Source: Luzula sylvatica (taxonomy: Eukaryota; Streptophyta; Magnoliopsida; Poales; Juncaceae). Taken from it: DNA of 64,000 nt. The position numbers were made by a program, and so were the translations under genes. The stretch lies in NCBI GenBank assembly GCA_946800325.1, contig OX326957.1:48468307-48532306 (forward strand), written 5' to 3'. Below are positions 1-11,408 of this stretch, piece after piece (position 1 is the first letter of the stretch; the number at the start of each line of letters is the position of its first letter). The notes under the pieces are model-generated. The model was not told the DNA's origin and did no database searches. It worked only from the letters and a program-made list of their open reading frames with translations.

Positions 1-1489
1 CTCTTTATATAAAAAAATTATAGTATTGTATGTTTATATTCAAAATTCGATCCGAGTCATTCAGCAAACGGGATGTTGGTATGTACTTACAATTTATGTA
101 TTATTATCTCTTTATCTTTTCTTTGTAACTTGTTTGTCTTTTCAATTGTTAATCAATAACTTTTCACTTGTTTGAATATGTTTTGTTTGCGACATAATGA
201 TGAACCGAGTAACAAGTATTTGACAAACATTTGAACATTATGAATAAACAACTAACATCTATAACAAAATATTTGAAATAAAAGACAAATATTTAAAAAA
301 ATTCATAACACATCAATTCAAAAAAACTCATATTTGCACAATTCTTACAAAATGAAAACATCATTTATAACAAAATAACAAATATTATCCACACTAAAAT
401 AATAAAAAATCTTGCTAAAAATATCATCATCGAAAACTGTGAAAAGAAGCCATTTCAAACAGCGAGAGAAGCATTTCCGCATACGCCAACCTCAACGCCT
501 CCTCTCTTATTCCTCAATAAATCAAAAGTTAAAAAATAAATACTCGAATTGTTGAATGAGAGAGAAAGTTAAATCAAAGACCCGAAGAAGATGGCATAAG
601 CTCGCAAATATACTAGTAAAAAATAAAAATCAGACCTGTTTAATCAATTTACAAACCATGTCCGGATCCATCTACAAACCTGTTTAATATACCGTAAGCT
701 CAAAAGTCCATGTCCGGATCCATTTACAAACCTGCTTAATGAAAATCAAACATAACAACAATAATGTTTTGTATATAGAAATACAGGTTGTGAGCTCGCA
801 AATATACCAATCCAATATACCAGTCAAAATCAAAATCAAAATTATGTAAGAATTAACAACAATTATCCCTTATTGGGTATCAATTAAGCTTCATATGTGT
901 GTTTTAGCATCTTTTTATGCAAATTTTCCCTATTTTAGGCTCAATTTACCACCTAACACACAAAATCTAATATAATAAAGAGAGTTAAAATCTACCAGAG
1001 GGAATAATATGTGTGTATTACCTCACAGAGCCGGTAATCCATATCAATGGCGAGAACTGTGGACTGTGGGGACATCTAGGGACAAACTCGAAATCCCTCG
1101 CAGATAGTATGAATCGAACCGACTGTACCCAAAAGAAAGAGCATACCAGTCGTTAGAAAAACACCTCCAGTCGCTACAAACCAGTTGCCCAACCCACTGT
1201 CCTCTCCAGTTGCCATTGCCAGAGAACTATCCGCCAAAGAAGTTATTTCGCCAGAGAGAAAGAGAAGAGAAAGAGGGTTACGGTTAGTGTGTTTTTGTTA
1301 ATGGGTTTGGGTACTTATGTTTGTCAAACGCTATTTTGGTAAATACATTTAAATTTTATAATTTAATTAATATTAAAATTTGTTTAATTTAATGTTAATT
1401 TAACGATACGGATAAATTTGAAATTTAATATTAATTGTGTTTAGCAAATACTGCTGGATAACGAAGTATTTTTCAATTCAAAAATAAAA
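1..1489. other. Gene-free left edge, small tandem duplication
   Basis: I see no coding region here. At about 658-740 a unit of roughly 53 bp containing TCCGGATCCAT and TACAAACCTG is repeated twice with few changes. The phrase GAGCTCGCAAATATAC also occurs twice (about 600 and 793). The more GC-rich part at about 1020-1280 reads like a degraded transcribed leader or transposon fragment, but I could not assign it to a family. Confidence 0.4.
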
Positions 1490-1579
1490 TGTTGTTGAAT
1501 TGTTTTAAAAGCATGTTTTTGACAAACTGCATATGTGAAACATATCAAAAAAATCCCTCACTCTCCAAAATAGAAGATT

Positions 1580-1587
1580 TATATATA
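1580..1587 (+). promoter_or_regulatory. TATA box of FAO copy 1
   Basis: TATATATA followed by GGCCAAG lies about 80 bp upstream of the FAO start codon. The second FAO copy has the matching TATATAGGCCAAG block at the same relative position, so the core promoter was duplicated with the gene and has been conserved. The function is inferred from position and conservation. Confidence 0.6.
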
Positions 1588-1664
1588 GGCCAAGTAGCTT
1601 TGCCGGTCAGAACTACAAATTTACAATTTACATTTCAATACTTACATTCTCAAAAATCTGTAAA

Positions 1665-4600
1665 ATGGACGGAGAGAATCGAGAACGGGTTAGTCGAGGA
1701 CACCCTCTACTAAGAGGAAGGAAGAGAGATAGAGCGTACGACCATGGGTTCTCGGGAGCTCAGATCGAATCACTATCGGCCCTGTGCGCTACCCTTATTC
1801 CCTCCGTACCAACGACAAGGCTCCATGCCAGCTCCGGCAATGAGGGCCCGCCGAACAAGGCCCTTCCAGAGTTCTTCTGGGCTTCTGGGTCGAATCACAA
1901 TATTCCAGACGAGGTACCTCATTATTTTTCATTTCATCGATTCTCGTTTTCGGATGAGTTTTGGCTAGGAATTGATGGTTTTTAAAATATTTCAAAATGA
2001 GTGTTCGAAGTGCTTTCTAGGATGTCAAATTTTGAATTCCAAAATATACCAATTTTGGGAGCTTTTCAAAACTTTGGTCGGAATGGATTGTTGAAGGATT
2101 TGGAGAGAGAAAAGTAATTAATATGTGAAACATATCGAAAAATAATTATATATTTTATTCATCATCCCATTATAAAATTTTGATATGTTAACATTTCTAA
2201 AGGATACAATTAATATTACGTGATATATGTTATACTTATTAAGGATACATTTTATATTTTAATAGTATTTTATTTTATAAGTATGTTTTAAAATATTTTT
2301 AAGTATTATACTCAATTCAAAACATAACTTTTGTGTTGTTATAGAAAAAATTAGACCGAATTTTGTATACGATAATATATATTATTTTGGATTAATTCTT
2401 GTGCTATTTTTTATATCGTTTGTTAATTATGTAATAAAACATTATCTTCTTAGAATTTTAATGTAAGTCTTAAAATATTTTTCAGTAATGCTTCCATAAT
2501 AATTTACTATTTTGTTGCGATCAAGATTTTATGAAATAAAAGTTCTACATATCATTTTTCTTCAAAATAATTTGTATTCATAATTCAATATATAATTCAA
2601 TATCGAGTATAATTTATTGACTTATATTTTGTATACAACTTAAGTACTTTAACACACAGTTTAAAAGATCATTCTCTTATTATTAACAACACTATTGATA
2701 GCTTCCGGTCATTTCATCGAAATTCGAACACCTTTTTTTAACAACTCATACTTGCTTTTCGTAGTTCTCTAATCTGATAGTTTCTTGATATTGAGCAACT
2801 ATGCAAAACTGTACAAAACTGTGCTAGCAAACACACCCTAAAAACTATAGTTTTGAGCCTAGTTTTGCATACAAAAAATTATTGTTCGGGTGTACAAAAA
2901 ACTATACAAAACAGTGCTCGCAAACACGCCATGTTTGGATCTCAAGTTTTGAGCCCAGTTTTATATAGGATTTTGAAACTATTGTTTCAGTTAGTTCTAA
3001 AAACTATTGTTGGCGTATACTAAAAATCATAGTTTTTGGAACTAGAAAACTCATGATACCAAGGAAAAATAGTTTTTTTTGGCTTTTGAAAAATCTACTC
3101 ATTTTTTCTTAAGATCACATTTACCAAACTCCCACATTTATTATCAGCCCTTTTTCTCAGATCTTATAGTTTAAAATTTAAATAATCAAATATTGCCTTT
3201 TTTTTATTTCTCAAATCTGTGTTTGATAGGTTGCCGAGGTCATAGAAAAGAGAGCTTTTAGCGATGCGCGCATCCTTGTGAGAATAATGCTTTGGCTTCT
3301 CGCAACAAGACTCGGCACATTTATTCTTTGTGGGTTTCTAAGTATATCTTTGAATTTTCCTTTCATGCATAAATTCTCGGAATTGCCCCTCGAAAAGAGA
3401 GAACTCGCATTGCAAAGATGGAGTCGAGACGCTACGACTAAAGTTCTCAGGATGTTCTTCTTTGTTATCAAGAGTTTCTCTCTCTACGTTTTCTACTCCG
3501 CGGTAACCATTTTTTCATTCTTACTCTTACTCAAGCATGTGTTAATTTTGTTCCGCGTTGAATTTCATAAAAAGAAAAATAAACTCTTATGTAAATTCAT
3601 TTAATAGTTCGGTGTCTCATCTATTAAAGAGTACATATCTGTTGTCCCAAAATTAATTGGGACCTAAATTTTATATTTACTGAAAACAAGATAGATTAAA
3701 AGAACATTTTAACCCCTTTTGTGTCACCTTTGTAACTATAAATACAATAGTTAGTAATAAACAAAATGTAATTTCAAAAACTAATCTAGCCATTATACTC
3801 GCATCAAACAGGTTAATGAAAAATCCGAGAACCCAACATGGCGAGCAATAGGGTACAATTTACCAACAGACAAAAACCAAACCGAAGAAGAAACCCGCCC
3901 ATTGGACAAAGGCATAATAGAAACAACAAACGAAGACGACAAATCTCTTCCCAAAGCCCTAATCCAAAAAGGCTTAAACCTCACCGAAGACGAAACCAAA
4001 TCCATCATCTCGATCCAATGTGACGCAGTAATATGTGGCTCTGGATGTGGTGGGGGAGTTGCGGCAGCAATTCTTGCGAAAGCAGGGTATAAAGTCATAA
4101 TCATCGAAAAGGGCAATTACTTCACGTCTAAAGATTACACTTCTTTAGAATTATCTTCAATGGGCGAAATGTACGAATTGGGCAGTTTCTTAACCCCTTG
4201 GGACGGTAAAATTTTGGTTCTTGCTGGGTCTGTAGTCGGAGGCGGATCAGCCATTAATTGGTCGGCCAGTATTAAAACACCAAATAACGTTTTAAACGAA
4301 TGGGGTAAAATTAACCGTCTTTCTCTTTTTACGAGCTCGGAGTATTCTTCTGCTATGGACGAAGTTTTTAAAAGATTAAACGTTACGTGTGAGTATAATG
4401 AAGAGGGGTTACAAAATAAGGTATTGAGAAAAGGGTGCGAAAAATTAGGGTTGAATGTCAATTTCGTGGGGAGAAATTCGTCAGAAAATCATTTTTGTGG
4501 GAGCTGTTGTTATGGGTGTAGAACTGGAGATAAAAAGGGCACGGATACTACATGGTTGGTAGATGCGGTAAATCATGGTGCAATTATTTTATCAGGGGTA

Positions 4601-5608
4601 AAAGCGGAAAGTTTCATTTTGGAGGATAATGATGATAAATTTGGCAAAAGGAAAAAGAAATGTGTAGGCTTGGTTGCTAAGAGTATGAACCCTAATATTA
4701 CGAATAAAATTGAAATTAAAGCTAAGGTGACGATTTCATCTTGTGGGGCTTTATTAACGCCTCCATTAATGATTAATAGCGGGTTAACAAACCCTCATAT
4801 TGGACGAAACCTCCATTTACACCCGGTAGTTCTTGCATGGGGTTATTTCCCAGACCAAAACCCTAATTTGCGAGGAAAAGTTTTCGAAGGAGGGATTATA
4901 TCCTCCTTGCACAAAGTCGAAGATTCAAACTCCAATTTGAATTCGAGTCCTAAAGCGATAATAGAAACCCCTTCTCTAGGACCTGGTACAATGGCTGGGC
5001 TTCTTCCTTGGGTCTCTGGTAAGGACATGAAGGAGAGAATGGCGAGGTACTCTCGTACCTCTCATTTATTGGTACTCGCTAGAGATATCGGTGCGGGTAC
5101 GGTAGATAGAAAAGGAGTACTGAAATATCAACCAGATTCAAAAGATAAAGAGAATTTAAAACAAGGGTTGAGAGAGGCTTTGAAAATATTGATCGCCGCA
5201 GGAGCCAAGGAGGTCGGAACACATAGGAGTGATGGACAAAGATTGAAATTGAGAGGAACCGGAGACGATGAAATGGAGAAGTTCTTGAATGGGGTGTCGG
5301 AGCCTGCGGGGCCGATGAGTAACAAGGAGTTTTGGACTTTGATGCTCAGTGCTCATCAAATGGGAAGTTGTAGAATGGGTTTTACTCGAGAGGAAGGAGC
5401 CGTCGACCCCAATGGAGAGAGTTGGGAAGCCGAAGGATTGTTTGTTTGCGATGGCAGTGTTTTGCCCAGTGCCGTTGGCGTTAATCCAATGATCACTATT
5501 CAGTCTGTTGCTTATTGCATTGCAAACGGAATTGTGGATATTATGAAAAATAGAGAAGAGAAGAAAAAAGAAAGCAATGCAGACAGTACGGTGATTTGGG
5601 TATCGTGA
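1665..5608 (+). CDS. FAO: Long-chain fatty alcohol oxidase, copy 1 (GMC flavoprotein)
   Basis: Three exons, 1665-1913, 3230-3502 and 3812-5608, join in frame with GT-AG introns to give about 772 aa, a normal length for plant FAO proteins (about 750). The family oxidises long-chain fatty alcohols to aldehydes with O2, making H2O2, on ER or peroxisomal membranes (EC 1.1.3.20). Exon 2 encodes a hydrophobic membrane segment at residues about 102-126. Exon 3 carries the FAD-binding Rossmann motif VICGSGCGGG near residue 250, GSVVGGGSAINW, and the C-terminal GMC block. That block has HQMGSCRMG (His about 689) and GVNPM (Asn about 732), the expected catalytic pair. Start choice: the ATG at 1665 follows the TATA box by about 80 bp and aligns with copy 2. 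No internal stops are present, so it looks functional. Intron 1 (1316 bp) holds local repeats at about 2800-3060. Confidence 0.93.
2790..3060. repeat. Local repeat inside FAO copy-1 intron 1
   Basis: Phrases such as TACAAAACTGTGCTAGCAAA and TTTTGAGCCTAGTTTT recur within about 120 bp with small changes (near 2815 and 2904, and near 2850 and 2947). The block is absent from intron 1 of the second FAO copy as far as I can see. It is probably a small transposon remnant; the class is unknown. Confidence 0.4.
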
Positions 5609-6294
5609 TTATATGCTTATGTTAGGTACAAATCGATTATTATTATTATTGTTATTATTATTATGTAGAAATGGATTATTATGTAAATAACCTGCTTATT
5701 GAAATAGTTCTCATAACTCTTTTAATTAGAAATCTTGAAGGCCAAAACGTGACACGGTTCGTGGAATAGATGCATGTAAAAACTAAAAGGGAACTTAACA
5801 AACAAATAAAATGCAACAATAATTGGGACCACATTACCTAGCATTTATTTCCAAGTTTAGTTTACCAACACAGTACAAAGAGAAATGGGATCATATTATT
5901 AGGGGTTATATCTTTACTATTGTATTTACGATTTTATATTTTTTTTTAGGATTTGATATAAAATATTATTTTATTTAAAATAAACAATAGTATTTATTTA
6001 AAAAAAAGCATAGTTTTATATATTCTACAATGTTAAAATAAAATAACACGACATAAAATATTATCATGAACCATTGTAAATATAATAAAAATATTTTATT
6101 TATTTATGTACTAATTAGTTTATATTGAATAAAAGAATTTATAGAAAATAAAATAGTATGTAAAAATATTATCATAGATTCATAATGTTTACTCAAAGAT
6201 ATTATGTACAAAAAAATACAATGCAAAATAATGCATAGTTAAATAATTGAATTTTAAGAAATATGATATATATTTTTAATAAACTATAATTGTA
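5609..6294 (+). repeat. Duplicated FAO 3' flank, copy 1
   Basis: No gene. The stretch matches the 3' flank of FAO copy 2. CTTGAAGGCCAAAAC at about 5738 corresponds to about 23954, and AGAGAAATGGGATCATATTA at 5879 to about 24440. The AT-rich block at about 5940-6290 matches about 24860-25236 over several hundred bases. This homology shows that the duplicated segment extends past the gene into the convergent PTAC5 locus. Copy 2 is longer here because it carries a SINE, a foldback element and unique sequence. Confidence 0.75.
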
Positions 6295-6437
6295 AGCCGG
6301 AAATTTCAGCATTGAAATTAACAAACCAAAAAATCTAAAAGAATTTTATTTGATGTTATAAGTTTACCTGTGGCTCGATACCACTCCTACCACACTTATG
6401 ATTAGTGTTGTTCTTTACTAGTCTAAGACGATCTTCC

Positions 6438-6518
6438 CAGTCCCGGCCCTGGGCTTTGGCCCAGCAGGACCAAGCCTAAAGCCCCCCAAAAAATAAAGCC
6501 CCCATTTTTTCTTTTTTA

Positions 6519-6565
<47 letters not shown>

Positions 6566-7189
6566 CAAGCCCCCCGAACACTAACTCTCGCCCAAATCCC
6601 GCCCTCACTGTCTCCAGAGCCCACCACAGCATCCAAGGCCGAACCCCACCACCAGGGACCCACCTCCACCGGTCGGGCCCCATCGGATTGCGATTTTAGC
6701 ATTTTTTCTGCGAAATTCTTCGTTTTTTTTCGAATTTTCAGCGATTTTCAGGTATTTTTCAGCAATTTCCAGCGATTTTCAGGACATTCCATCGATTTTC
6801 AGGATATTCCAGCGATTTCCAGCGGCTTACAGCATTTTTCTATGAATTTACAGGACTTTCCAGCGATTTTCAGGGCATTCCAGCGATTTCCAGGGCTTTC
6901 CTGTGATTTTCAGGTCTTTTCTGCGATTTCCAGGGCTTTTCTGCAAATTTCAGGGGTTTTCTGCGAATTCATGTGGATTTCTGAGAATTTCAGGGTTTCT
7001 CTGCGATTTTCAGGCTATTTTCTGCGAATTTCAGTCTATTTTCTGCCAATTTGAATCAATTTGTTGCAATTACGCCACGTAAACGAATTTATTTGTTGGA
7101 TAATGAAACGAAGAAGAAGAAGAAAGAAAGAATTGAAAGCCCCGTCTTTTTGTTTGCCTAAAGCCCCCGAAAATCTAGGACCGGGCCTG
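6438..7189. mobile_element. Non-autonomous hAT element, 752 bp, in pTAC5 pseudogene
   Basis: It is flanked by a perfect 8-bp target duplication, GATCTTCC (6430-6437 and 7190-7197). The ends are inverted repeats, CAGTCCCGGCCCT against CAGGCCCGGTCCT, the hAT-type CA...TG terminus. The intact pTAC5 gene holds a single GATCTTCC (26623-26630), the empty site. There is no transposase. The interior has an (AT)n run at about 6523-6562 and, from about 6720 to 7045, some twenty degenerate copies of a 15-16 bp unit built on CAGCGATTTTCAGG. Confidence 0.92.
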
Positions 7190-7359
7190 GATCTTCCCAT
7201 CTGTTTTTGCCAAGAAGAAACACACTGATCTCCCATGTTGATTGATACTTCCGCTCCTGAATTATTAATTTCTTTTTTTTTCGTAACTGTTTCCTCAATT
7301 ATTTCGGTTACAGATGCAACTACAGCTCCGTTTACAGAATTCGATTCCAAGGGTATATC

Positions 7360-7840
7360 TAGAGGTGGCAAATCGGGTGGGTCGGGTCATAATCGGGTGG
7401 GTATTTTCGGGTTCGGGTTATTTTCATGTCCGGATTATTTTCGGGTGAAGTTAACTCGAATCGGGTCGGTTTGTGTTCGGGTTTTATTTTGGTCGGGTTC
7501 TTTTCGGGTTAAATTATGTGTTCTGGTCGGATTCTTCGGGTTCGGGTTATGTCGGGTTTGAATTCATTTTGTTTTGAACAAAAATAATAACTAAAATTTC
7601 AAACTATAAGATTTGAATTAACCAGTAAATTCGGGTTATATTCGGGTCTCGGATCACTCGGTTTCGGATCGGGTCGAGTTCGGGTATCATATAAAACATC
7701 TACTTTCGAATTCGGGTTATTTAGTCCCGGGTCGGTCTGAGTCGGGTTGTTTGATTTTCGTAAATTGTGTCTAATCAGGTCGGGTCGGTCTTCAGGTTAC
7801 TCGGATCGGTTTTTCGGGTTCGGGTCAACTTTGCCAGCTA
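7360..7840. mobile_element. Non-autonomous hAT element, 481 bp, in pTAC5 pseudogene
   Basis: An 8-bp duplication, GGTATATC (7352-7359 and 7841-7848), flanks ends TAGAGGTGGCAAA and (reversed) TAGCTGGCAAA. The intact pTAC5 gene has the single-copy counterpart GGCATATT at 26778-26785. The interior is built of short TCGGGT and TTCGGGTT repeats typical of this plant hAT MITE type. No coding capacity. Confidence 0.88.
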
Positions 7841-7868
7841 GGTATATCGGTAATTTCATTTCCGGGAA

Positions 7869-9836
7869 ATCTGAAATTATCACCAAATATTTACATTACA
7901 AGTGAATCTCCTGAGTTCGGCATCATAATTCATAACATGAAAACATAATCCAACCAGACCATGCTGCAATAGAGAAGTCAAAACAAATGTCTAAATTAAA
8001 GAACAGACTTATAAAAATGGCCGATTAAACTAAACGAACCATGAGAATCAATTTTAACGAAAAACAAATAAACAGAAAATAAAACATTAAACAAACAATT
8101 AGACCATAAACAACAATACCTCGGAGAAAATCAAGTTGAAATTACAACTAATTTGCAGAAAACGAAAATCCTAAACCATCAGATTAGCGAGTTGAAGAGG
8201 GACTTGCGGGGCAAAGGATGGTGGCTGACCGTATCTCGCCCACGATATCGATGGTGGCTCTTCATAAGTTTCTTGTAAAAACCCGGCCACGAATAGTTGC
8301 GAATTCACCCACACAAATATCGAATTGAGAAAATGGTTCAAGATTGAGTTAAACAAATTTGTGATATTTTAATTACAATCCTTAATTCACTCAACACAAT
8401 ACAGGAATTTGGAAAAAACAAGAAAACTTCTCAACAGAAGAAGTGTTCTTCAAATCTCAGATGTGATAAACATCTCCCATAGATACTCATAACTCCACCC
8501 AATCTCTGCACACACATACACAGCCCCAGTATTTGTAATAATGCAAATATAACCTCCATATTATTTACATTCATTGTTATACCCCTCGGGTCATGACATT
8601 TCTCCATCTCGGTCTATTTCTCCTCAAATAGAGCGAGCAAACATCGCTCAAACCCTAGCTAGCAGGAAAGAGAACGAACGGGAGGGAGGAAGGGAGGCAG
8701 GGAAGAAAGATAGAGAGAACGAGTTTTTGTCCAAGAAATAAAGTTAAGTGAATTTTTTATTTAGACAAAAAGAAAATGATACTCTTTCTCATCATTTCAC
8801 GCCAAAAGAATAAACATGACATCATAATTTTGTCATGCTTGTCAATTCATGCCTCCAATTTACATCCAATTAATTAAGTATTTAATTAACACCTAAATAA
8901 AATGTAACTAAAAGTCTATTTACTTAACTTCTAATTAAACTAATCGATGGTCCAATGAATTAATTTTCAACTAAAATAATCAAATTAAAATTACAAAATT
9001 AATTGAGGAATATTTTGAGTGCAAATGGGAGCTCACATATAATCGCGATGTCATGATGACAACATCACGATTAATTGGGTGAAATGTGACGGCATAGTAG
9101 AAGGTCTCTAGACAAAAAAAAATCATGGCCTTGATGACGGACCGACCACGTCAGCAATTCGGGAAGAAAGCGGAGGAGAAAAAGTACGGACTTTCGTCAT
9201 TAATTGTAGTTGTCAGTAAGTGTTATAATTATGTTTCTTATTTTATTATAAAGTAGATATTTGTACGATAATATTGATAATACAAAGTAGATATTTGTAT
9301 GATAATATTGATAATTTCGTGATAAAATTATTCGAACTAATTTATTTATCATTACATTATGTATATGTTTTACAATAACAAATAAAATATTTTTTTAACC
9401 AAATAATAACACTTTCATTAGTATCATTGTATAATTATATAGAAGGTATAACACAATTTTATGGAAAATATAACATCAAATAGTATATCTTTATTGCTCA
9501 CGATATTTCATATAATATCAAATATATCAATTATGAATCATACGATATATATATGTAGTAACACATCATTAATTATATAGTAATAATATTTTTTTATTGA
9601 TTCAAAAGTGCAATGAAAATTAAACTTAATAATAAAAGTAATTTAATAAATAATATAAAAATTTAATTTATTATAAACATAAATATAAATTATGTTTTAT
9701 CATATGATATTTTTAAGATTATATTCTTAAAATAACAATTTTATCTATAAGTTTAATAAATTATTTAGATGGATAAAGTATTTATTTATTAATAATTTTA
9801 ATTAATATCAATTAACGATTAATGAAATGTACTTTT
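7869..9836. other. Gene-free stretch with one dispersed repeat
   Basis: No gene is supported. About 8740-9095 is a dispersed repeat described separately. The rest, including a GC-richer patch at about 8170-8300 and a purine-rich patch at about 8640-8720, shows nothing I recognise. The breakpoint of the FAO-pTAC5 duplication lies near its left edge. Confidence 0.4.
8740..9095. repeat. Dispersed repeat, also at 53655-54000
   Basis: About 350 bp match 53655-54000 closely. Shared landmarks are ACTCTTTCTCATCATTTCAC, AAACTAATCGATGGTC, a long AATTAATTTTCAA tract, and the end GGCATAGTAGAA. The two copies are about 45 kb apart, so this is a mobile-element family rather than a local duplication. Terminal inverted repeats are weak, and I leave the class open. 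Confidence 0.65.
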
Positions 9837-10164
9837 TGTTGGTTCAAATTTCCTATTGTTTGATTATCTCAAATACAATGTCGATACTACTAACGAAGTC
9901 TAGCAAGATAAATGTGTAGGAGATAGGTACAAAATGAAAGGATCAATCAAGAATAACAACAATCAAAGACGTCAAAGAATCACGGATAAAATCAAGACGC
10001 ACATGAATCAAGACATTGAAGAATTGCGAAGAAGATCAAGACATAGAAGATTCCGCAAGTTGGGATATCTACCTAATCATCAATACAATATATAGGTATC
10101 TCCAAACTTGTTTAAAAGATTAAACTCAATGAAAAAGTACTTGAATTCAATTAAAAATGCTGAA

Positions 10165-10720
10165 ATCAGTATGTCCGTTGCAACGGAATTCCAGTCCGTT
10201 GTAACGGAACTACTCAATTTATTCAACATGGGAAAAACCAGTATAGTCCGTTGCAACGTAATCACCAATACGTTGTAACGGAAATGTACGTTGTAACGGA
10301 ACTCTATCTCCGTTGCAACGGTATTTTATTTCCAATGAGGAAGCCTGTCACAGAAGAATGTGCGTTGTAACGGACATTAATGTCCGTTGTAACGGACATC
10401 AAGGCTTCACTTCAGTATAAACTTCCACATAAGTCCGTTGCAACGGAATAACCAATCCGTTGTAACGGAACCCCTCACCACGTTGTAACGGAAAACTCTC
10501 CGTTGCAACGGGAATTAAAACCAAAGCTGAAGTGTTGTCTCAGTAGCATGTCCGTTGGAACGGACTCAAGTCCGTGGCAACGGACTTGCTAACACAGACT
10601 TCCGTTGCAACGGACTACTTACGTTACAACGGACTGTGTAATAAATTCAAGTACGACAGCCTCCAACGGCTAGTTTTTGAATCACTCCGTTGCAACGGAC
10701 CATATGTCCGTTGCAACGGA
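10165..10720. repeat. Array of about 18 CCGTTGCAACGG-type palindromes in LTR U3
   Basis: Near-perfect palindromes of the form CCGTTGCAACGG or CCGTTGTAACGG recur about 18 times. Many fall in groups of two to four at about 20-23 bp spacing (for example near 10435, 10457, 10479 and 10499), separated by 40-50 bp of unrelated sequence. Each half carries AACGG, the core of MYB binding sites including the mitosis-specific MSA element. The array ends about 40 bp before the TATA box, so it sits where an enhancer would. Binding by MYB proteins is inference. Confidence 0.85.
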
Positions 10721-10760
10721 CTATTCAGAATAAGCAAGTGAGGGAAGGGACTATGTGTTC

Positions 10761-10768
10761 TATAAATA
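10761..10768 (+). promoter_or_regulatory. TATA box of the Copia LTR
   Basis: TATAAATA inside TTCTATAAATAGAACCC matches the plant TATA consensus well. It lies just downstream of the palindrome array, with a CT-rich likely start region (ATTCTCTCTCATC) about 25 bp further on. It marks the U3/R boundary of the LTR. Confidence 0.75.
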
Positions 10769-11338
10769 GAACCCTTCCCTCATTCTCTCTCATCACTTCA
10801 ACTATCCAAAATTATACCTTCAAAAGAGAGAATCCTTGCTATATCATTGAGTTAGATAATCTTCTAAAACATTCTTAGAAGATTAGATTTCCCTCTTCTC
10901 CTTTCAAATACTATTCCCAACTTGCGTGACCGATCACGTCTTAGTTCGTATTTAGAAATTGTAATAGGCTAGTACAAAAAGTGTAAAGAGCCTTAGCTAT
11001 AGATCGATAGAAGCGTGTAAATCGATCTAGGCAAATCCTTGTAATCGAGTTGAGTTGGAATTCAATCGAAAGCCAAAAAGAGGCACAAGGCATTCCCGGA
11101 GACGTAGGTACTTGCCACTAATCGAATCGGTCGATTAAGCAAGTAAAGGGTGAGTTAAAGCTACAGAGCAACCACCTACCGAACTCCGTAATCAACATCG
11201 TGTGTTCACGTGTTCGGTATCTTCTACTCTATTTAAATTTCATTAATTAGCTTCCGCAAGAAGAATTTGTATACCTAGTCGAAAATTGCCCACTAGGTTA
11301 CCTATTCACCCCCCTCTAGGTTAGAATTAACCAACAAT

Positions 11339-11350
11339 TGGTATCAGAGC
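11339..11350 (+). other. Primer binding site (initiator Met tRNA)
   Basis: TGGTATCAGAGC is complementary to the 3' end of plant initiator methionine tRNA, the usual primer of Copia elements. It begins 2 bp after the end of the LTR, which fixes the LTR boundary and the + orientation. Confidence 0.92.
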
Positions 11351-11408
11351 AAAATACTAACCGTCTCTTTGAGTAAAGGTGACAATTTGTATAACGATCA
11401 AGGCCTTA

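Larger units (their letters stand above)
6295..7868 (-). pseudogene. pTAC5-like pseudogene fragment, broken by two hAT elements
   Basis: This is a relic of the 3' part of the pTAC5 gene, matching the intact copy at 26199-28524. Pieces matching exon 4 (about 6366-6400) and exon 3 (about 6420-6437, 7198-7359, 7841-7868) remain, with recognisable peptides such as LESNSVNGAVV and NNSGAE. The last exon is missing: 6290-6300 joins sequence matching about 25236 directly to about 26320, a deletion of roughly 1.1 kb. A second gap removes the stretch encoding the first CxxC motifs. The remnant is further split by hAT insertions at 6438-7189 and 7360-7840. The exon 1 and exon 2 regions are absent. It cannot make a pTAC5 protein. 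Confidence 0.88.
9837..11336 (+). mobile_element. 5' LTR of a Copia-type retrotransposon, 1500 bp
   Basis: The LTR starts with TGTTGGTT and ends with AACCAACA, a perfect 8-bp inverted terminus beginning TG and ending CA. A primer binding site follows within 2 bp. The U3 part holds about 18 palindromic sites (10165-10720) and a TATA box at 10761-10768. No second LTR is visible downstream in the window, so the element is 3'-truncated or rearranged and its target duplication cannot be checked. Confidence 0.85.

Noticed and set aside
4135..5359. Antisense frames opposite the FAO coding exons
   Set aside because: Shadows of the real reading frame; the same antisense frames occur opposite FAO copy 2, as expected from codon composition.
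8171..8356. Minus-strand 61-codon frame
   Set aside because: No recognisable domain, no splice context and no match to PTAC5; too short to support.
10165..10720. Regularly spaced short repeats resembling a CRISPR array
   Set aside because: This is a plant LTR. The repeats are short palindromes with variable spacing and mutations, and no cas genes exist here.
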